From: Christiangramia salexigens
GTDB lineage: Bacteria > Bacteroidota > Bacteroidia > Flavobacteriales > Flavobacteriaceae
Direction of reading: 5' to 3'
NCBI RefSeq assembly: GCF_001889005.1
Contig: NZ_CP018153.1
Coordinates: forward strand, 1,708,501 to 1,772,500
Length of the DNA: 64,000 bases
Position numbers and translations under genes: made by a program. Positions 59,738 to 64,000 of this stretch are shown here, in pieces. The notes below the pieces were generated by a model, which was not told the origin of the DNA, did not search any database, and saw nothing but the letters and a program-made list of their open reading frames with translations. Position 1 is the stretch's first letter. Each line of letters starts with the position of its first letter.

Positions 59738-62434
59738 ATGAAAAAAGCATTAAAAATATTTGGATTTATTATCATCAGCATTATTGTGATCCTTATCGCA
59801 GGACCTTTTATTTTTGAATCACAATTAAAAGATCTTCTCAAAAAGACCGTAAATGAGAATCTAAATGCCAGGGTTGAATTTAGTGATGTGGATCTCAGTT
59901 TTTTCAGGAGTTTTCCTCAGGCCACATTGAGCATAGAGGACCTTAGCATTATTAATAATCAACCTTTTGAAGGTGATACACTTGCCATTGGAAAAGAAGT
60001 GATCCTGGAAATGTCTGTCAAGGAATTATTCAAAGGCAGCGGAGAACCTAAAAGAATTGATGAACTTATCCTTAACGAAGCTTTTATAAACATAAAAATA
60101 GATTCTCTGGGCAATGCTAATTACGACATTGCGAAAGAAGACACTTCAACGACTTCAGAAGGAAATTCAGGCTTTAGCCTGGACCTAAAACATTATGAGG
60201 TTAATAACTCCAGAGTTAAATACCTGGATGAACAGGCTAAAATAGCCCTCGATGTAAAAGAACTGAATCATAGTGGAACCGGAGATTTCTCACTGGAGGA
60301 ATCCAAGTTGGAAACTCATTCTGAAGCACTGGTTTCGCTGGATTATGACGGAGTGAATTATTTGGATTCCCATAAATTAAGCCTGGAGGCTTTGCTTGGC
60401 ATTAACCTTAAGACCAATAAATATACCTTCCTGGAAAACCAGGCGATGGTAAATGAATTGCCTCTTGTATTTGATGGTTTTTTTCAGGTGGAAGAGGATC
60501 ATAACTATATGGACCTGAGTTTTAAAACGCCTTCATCAGATTTTAAAAACTTTCTGGCCGTAATTCCCGGAACTTATAGAAAAAACATCGAAAATGTAAA
60601 TACTACGGGAGATTTTATTGTGAACGGAATGATCTTTGGCAAAGCCGATGATCTGAATATTCCTAAGATGGATATTAGCATCACTTCAAATAATGCTTCC
60701 TTCAAATATCCTGAGCTTCCTAAAGCTGTACAGGACATTAACCTGGATCTTAAAATATTGAATGACACCGGTATTGCCGAAGAAACCTATATCAACATAA
60801 ATCAGGCGAGTTTCAGGATTGATGAAGACAGGTTTACCACCTCAGGAAAGCTGAGCAATATCACCGAAAATATGCTGGTGGATCTTGCCGTTAAAGGAAG
60901 AGTGAATCTCGCAAACCTCAGCAAGGCCTATCCTTTTAAAATGGAGCAGGATCTTAACGGGATGCTAACCGCAGACCTGAGTATGAATTTTGATATGAAC
61001 TCCATCGAAAAAGAGCAATATCAGAATGTGAACAGTAAGGGAACGGCGAATATTAAGAATTTCAGCTATAAGTCTCCGGAGATCCCAAATGAGGTTAAGA
61101 TAGCCAATGCAGATCTCAACTTTAATCAGGGGAACGTAAGGGTGCCGGACCTAAAATTAACCACAGGTAAAACAGACCTTCAGGCTTCAGGAAACCTGGA
61201 AAACCTGATAGGTTTCTTATTTACAGATCAGTTGCTAAAAGGTAGCTTTAAGGTTGAATCCAATACTTTCTCGGTCAATGATTTTATGATCGCAGAAACC
61301 AAAAAAGAGACTTCCGGGTCCAAGGAACAGGATGTTCCAGTTGCTTCCGGCAATAAGGCCATAAAGATCCCATCCTTTTTGGATGTTAGACTGGATTTTA
61401 AAGCCGCGACCGTACTCTACGATAATCTTACTCTTAAAAATGCCACCGGAGTACTTCTTACAGAAAATGAAACAGCTAAACTTCAGAACATTTCCACCAA
61501 TATTTTTAATGGTAGCATTGGCTTGAATGGTCTTGTTTCTACAAAAGATGAAACTCCGTTTTTCGAAATGGTTCTGGATCTTAATTCCCTGGATATAGCC
61601 TCATCTTTTAATGGCCTGGAGCTTATGCAGGGTCTTGCTCCTATCGCCAAAGCGATCGAAGGAAAACTGCAATCCAGTGTAAATCTAAAAGGTAAGCTTA
61701 ATAATGATCTTACGCCGCAGTTAAATAGTCTTGTTGGAAATGCGCTGGCAGAGCTCTTAACTGCCGAAATCAATCCAGCCAAGGCAGCTTTGCTTTCAAA
61801 ACTGGATTCTCAGCTGGATTTTATTAACCTTAAGGATATAGACCTCAGCAAGCTAAAGACCCAGCTTAAATTTAAAGACGGGATGGTAGAATTGAGCCCT
61901 TTTACATTCAATTTTAAAGGTATCAAAGCTCAGGTTTCCGGTTCTCATAGTTTTGATATGGCGATGAATTATGATCTTTTGCTGGATGTACCTGCAAAAT
62001 ATCTTGGATCTGAAGTGGGCGGAGCCTTAGGAAAGCTGAGTGGTGAAAACATTCAGGAGATGATGGTTGCTTTGCCAATAGGTATTACCGGAAACTTTCA
62101 GAGCCCTCAGATCAAGCTCAACATGCAGCAGGCGGTAAATAATCTCACTCAAAAGATCGTACAGCAACAAAAAGCAGATCTGCAGCAAAAAGGCCTAAAG
62201 GCCATCAATGATATTTTGCAAGGCAAACGAGATCCTAAAGAGCCATTTGTAAAAGATTCAACCGCCACCGGTACTCAAACCAAGAAAGATTCTACGGGAA
62301 CCAAAATCCCTACAAAGAAAGATTCCATCAATAGATCACAGCAGGAACAGGTTCAGAATGCCGCCAAAAATATTTTAGGAGGGATCATGAAAAATGCCGC
62401 TAAGAAACCGGATACAACTAAAAAGAATAATTAG
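59738..62434 (+). CDS. AsmA-family protein
   Basis: An 898-residue protein anchored by an N-terminal membrane helix (about 5-25) with the AsmA start pattern (ESQLKDLLKKTVNENLNARV, then FSDVDLSFFRSFPQATLSIE) and long beta-rich periplasmic repeats, including DLKLTTGKTDLQASGNLENL-type strands. AsmA-like proteins belong to the repeating beta-groove group implicated in outer-membrane lipid transport. The C-terminus (from about 800) is low-complexity and K/T/Q-rich. It starts 2 bases after the queuosine transporter gene, so the two are co-transcribed though functionally unrelated. Confidence 0.85.
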   Translation: MKKALKIFGFIIISIIVILIAGPFIFESQLKDLLKKTVNENLNARVEFSDVDLSFFRSFPQATLSIEDLSIINNQPFEGDTLAIGKEVILEMSVKELFKGSGEPKRIDELILNEAFINIKIDSLGNANYDIAKEDTSTTSEGNSGFSLDLKHYEVNNSRVKYLDEQAKIALDVKELNHSGTGDFSLEESKLETHSEALVSLDYDGVNYLDSHKLSLEALLGINLKTNKYTFLENQAMVNELPLVFDGFFQVEEDHNYMDLSFKTPSSDFKNFLAVIPGTYRKNIENVNTTGDFIVNGMIFGKADDLNIPKMDISITSNNASFKYPELPKAVQDINLDLKILNDTGIAEETYININQASFRIDEDRFTTSGKLSNITENMLVDLAVKGRVNLANLSKAYPFKMEQDLNGMLTADLSMNFDMNSIEKEQYQNVNSKGTANIKNFSYKSPEIPNEVKIANADLNFNQGNVRVPDLKLTTGKTDLQASGNLENLIGFLFTDQLLKGSFKVESNTFSVNDFMIAETKKETSGSKEQDVPVASGNKAIKIPSFLDVRLDFKAATVLYDNLTLKNATGVLLTENETAKLQNISTNIFNGSIGLNGLVSTKDETPFFEMVLDLNSLDIASSFNGLELMQGLAPIAKAIEGKLQSSVNLKGKLNNDLTPQLNSLVGNALAELLTAEINPAKAALLSKLDSQLDFINLKDIDLSKLKTQLKFKDGMVELSPFTFNFKGIKAQVSGSHSFDMAMNYDLLLDVPAKYLGSEVGGALGKLSGENIQEMMVALPIGITGNFQSPQIKLNMQQAVNNLTQKIVQQQKADLQQKGLKAINDILQGKRDPKEPFVKDSTATGTQTKKDSTGTKIPTKKDSINRSQQEQVQNAAKNILGGIMKNAAKKPDTTKKNN

Positions 62435-62471
62435 ATATTTTAAATAATTAAAGCTGAGAAGGACCGGAAAG

Positions 62472-63269
62472 TTAAACGCCGATGTTTATCTCTATCACAA
62501 ATCCTTCGTGGCCTCTTACATTGAAGACTGTACCATCTTCAAAAATGAGATACTGTGCCTTGACGCCTTTTAGAACGCCTTCATAGAAAGGTGTTTTTCC
62601 CAGATTAAGGGTTTTCACTTTTTTGGGATATTGTCTTACCGGGAAATTTATTTCGGTTTCTTTATTGCTGGCCAGATAGTACTCCTGAGCCTCCTCCGGA
62701 ATATGAGCTTTTAACTTTTCGCGTTCTTCAGCAAGATCCAGGTCCAGAACATCATTGGTTAGCATTTTTCGCCAGTTGGTCTTGTCTGAAACATAGTCTT
62801 TAAGGGCCACCTCAGTAATTCCCGCAAGATATCTATTGGGAACCTCCACAATTTCTATCGCCTCATGAGCCCCCTGATCTATCCATCGGGTTGGGATCTG
62901 TGATCTTCTGGTCACGCCTACTTTTACATCGCTGGAATTGGCTAAATATACCACATGCGGTTGCAACTGGGATCGTTTTTCAAATTCCAGGTCACGGTCT
63001 TCGATATCCAGATGTGCTTTACTGAGTTCCGGGTTTATTACCCAGTCCCCGGCTTGTGGAATAGAGCTGAAGCAATCATAGCAAAAGCCCTGCCTAAAGA
63101 TCTTTTTTTCAAGATGACAATTCAGGCATTCATATTTCAAAAAATTGATACTTATCTTTTTCCCAAGGATCTGATTAAGGTTGATAAAATCGTTTTCCCA
63201 ATTCATGTAATATTGCACTTCATCGGTAATTTCTGTCCTCATCTTGGTTAGAACCCCTTCGTATCTCAT
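62472..63269 (-). CDS. DUF2797 protein with zinc ribbon
   Basis: A 265-residue DUF2797 protein. Four cysteines (C48, C51, C63, C66) form a zinc-ribbon-like CxxC...CxxC; the middle region PHVVYLANSSDVKVGVTRRS (about 105-123) resembles a GIY-YIG strand pattern, but a nuclease role is not shown. The C-terminus is conserved but unassigned. It is convergent with the AsmA-like gene and divergent from the GH3-type gene, an order I recall as common in flavobacteria. Confidence 0.78.
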   Translation of the reverse strand: MRYEGVLTKMRTEITDEVQYYMNWENDFINLNQILGKKISINFLKYECLNCHLEKKIFRQGFCYDCFSSIPQAGDWVINPELSKAHLDIEDRDLEFEKRSQLQPHVVYLANSSDVKVGVTRRSQIPTRWIDQGAHEAIEIVEVPNRYLAGITEVALKDYVSDKTNWRKMLTNDVLDLDLAEEREKLKAHIPEEAQEYYLASNKETEINFPVRQYPKKVKTLNLGKTPFYEGVLKGVKAQYLIFEDGTVFNVRGHEGFVIEINIGV

Positions 63270-63379
63270 TTATTTTATATTTTAGCCTGAATGATTTTTT
63301 TGCAAGCTTCAAAGTTTCCATTATTTTTAACCGGACAACTCAACGCCTGCGCTAACTTGCGTTAAAGATAAAAAGAATA

Positions 63380-64000
63380 ATGCCAATTCCATTAGTCAAT
63401 TCAATAGCTTCCTGGTTTCTTAAGAAGCGTATTCATCAAATGGAATTATTTATTAAATACCCTAATGAGGTTCAAAATGAACTGCTTAAGAACCTCATAT
63501 CCACAGCCAAAAACACCGAATTTGGTAAAAAATATCATTTTCATGAGATCGATTGCTACGAAACATTCAGGCAAAGGGTTCCTATTCAAAACTATGAGGA
63601 TTATGAAGCTTGTATAGAGCGCAGCAGACGTGGAGAGAATAATCTTTTCTGGCCAACACCAATTAAATGGTTTGCTAAATCCAGCGGCACCACCAATGCC
63701 AAGAGTAAATTTATCCCTGTAAGTCAGGATTCTCTTGAGTATTGTCACTATGCTGCAGGGAAAGATCTCTTATGTATCTATTTAAATAACAATCCGCAAT
63801 CGCAATTCTTCACAGGTAAAAGCCTGAGATTAGGAGGAAGCAAGGAACTCTATCAGGAAAATGGAACTTCTTACGGAGATCTTTCGGCAATTCTGATAGA
63901 TAATATGCCTTTCTGGGCCGAGTTCAGCAGTACTCCAAGCAATGAGGTTTCACTCATGCACGACTGGGAAGTAAAAATGCAGGCGATCGTCAATGAAACC
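63380..64000 (+). CDS. GH3 auxin-responsive-promoter-family protein, N-terminal part
   Basis: The frame opens at ATG 63380 and runs off the window (207 residues). MPIPLVNSIASWFLKKRIHQ, the adenylate-binding FAKSSGTTNAKSKFIP motif (near 112-127) and the GSKELYQENG and GDLSAILIDNMPFWA segments are those of GH3-like acyl-adenylate enzymes. Plant members conjugate auxin or jasmonate to amino acids; the bacterial substrate is unknown. Full bacterial members have about 500 residues. Confidence 0.85.
   Translation, partial: MPIPLVNSIASWFLKKRIHQMELFIKYPNEVQNELLKNLISTAKNTEFGKKYHFHEIDCYETFRQRVPIQNYEDYEACIERSRRGENNLFWPTPIKWFAKSSGTTNAKSKFIPVSQDSLEYCHYAAGKDLLCIYLNNNPQSQFFTGKSLRLGGSKELYQENGTSYGDLSAILIDNMPFWAEFSSTPSNEVSLMHDWEVKMQAIVNET

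Noticed and set aside
1..64000. CRISPR arrays, insertion sequences, rRNA genes and known riboswitches
   Set aside because: Reading the window found no spaced direct repeats, transposase motifs, rRNA signatures or recognisable riboswitch cores.

Overview
The window is a chromosomal segment of a marine-type flavobacterium (phylum Bacteroidota, family Flavobacteriaceae; gene content and style suggest something near Gramella/Christiangramia, which is inference). The signs are low GC, Bacteroidota-type promoters (TAnnTTTG near -7 with TTG about 20 nt upstream), DUF5686, 2TM, DUF6122 and TonB-C-like secreted proteins, a FolK-deoxynucleoside kinase fusion, and gene orders typical of the family. There are no rRNA genes, insertion sequences, phage genes or CRISPR arrays. 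Two tRNA genes are present. Most of the region is core genome, with a few accessory islands.

Layout. 1-5.4 kb: end of a universal stress protein, a threonine dehydratase/serine racemase-like enzyme, an SLC13/TrkA-C permease, two small membrane proteins, a deoxynucleoside kinase and a fatty-acid hydroxylase. 5.4-10 kb: App1-like phosphatase and a bacterial NHEJ operon (Rho_N/SAP-like small protein, Ku, LigD). 10.2-17.4 kb: a basic orphan protein, membrane and soluble pyrophosphatases side by side, a DUF5686 outer-membrane protein and pyruvate dehydrogenase E1 beta. 17.6-23.8 kb: etfBA, bifunctional nuclease, nucleoside transporter, thymidylate synthase and two tandem TonB-C-like secreted proteins. 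23.8-27.9 kb: an ergothioneine cluster (egtB, egtD, DUF427) with a convergent class V aminotransferase-like gene that could be the missing C-S lyase. 27.9-35.8 kb: 2TM protein, folA, fructosamine kinase, flavin-binding stress protein, fabD, amidohydrolase, DegT aminotransferase, waaA and two tiny acidic lipoproteins.

35.8-39.5 kb: an orphan S24/LexA-like repressor, a P1B-4 metal ATPase, a Fur-family regulator and a small Cys-rich protein. 39.9-44.4 kb: a four-gene chaperone-usher-like fimbrial locus (DUF4402 pilin, PapD-like chaperone, second DUF4402 subunit, usher-like barrel), the most unusual system here. 44.6-50.8 kb: saccharopine dehydrogenase-like protein, histidine decarboxylase-like enzyme, YqiA-like hydrolase, a WYL-regulator remnant and a TPR sensor kinase with its response regulator. 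51-54.3 kb: tRNA-Leu and tRNA-Gly with a degenerate tRNA fragment between them, then mutS. 54.5-64 kb: secreted orphan, TrmH methyltransferase, beta-helix lipoprotein, FolK-dNK fusion, queuosine-precursor transporter, AsmA-like protein, DUF2797 protein and the start of a GH3-family gene.

Links between genes: thyA, folA, FolK-dNK and the second dNK serve folate and thymidylate supply; PPases and dNKs serve nucleotide turnover; pdhB and etfBA (divergent, around a perfect 18-bp palindrome) serve central and lipid carbon oxidation. Two intergenic stretches (47277-47336 and 50811-50872) share a terminal stem and an internal TAGGGTC..GAT..GAA core and look like copies of one structured RNA. Small genes, promoters and hairpins were read directly from the sequence; family names come from recognition of motifs without database searches.
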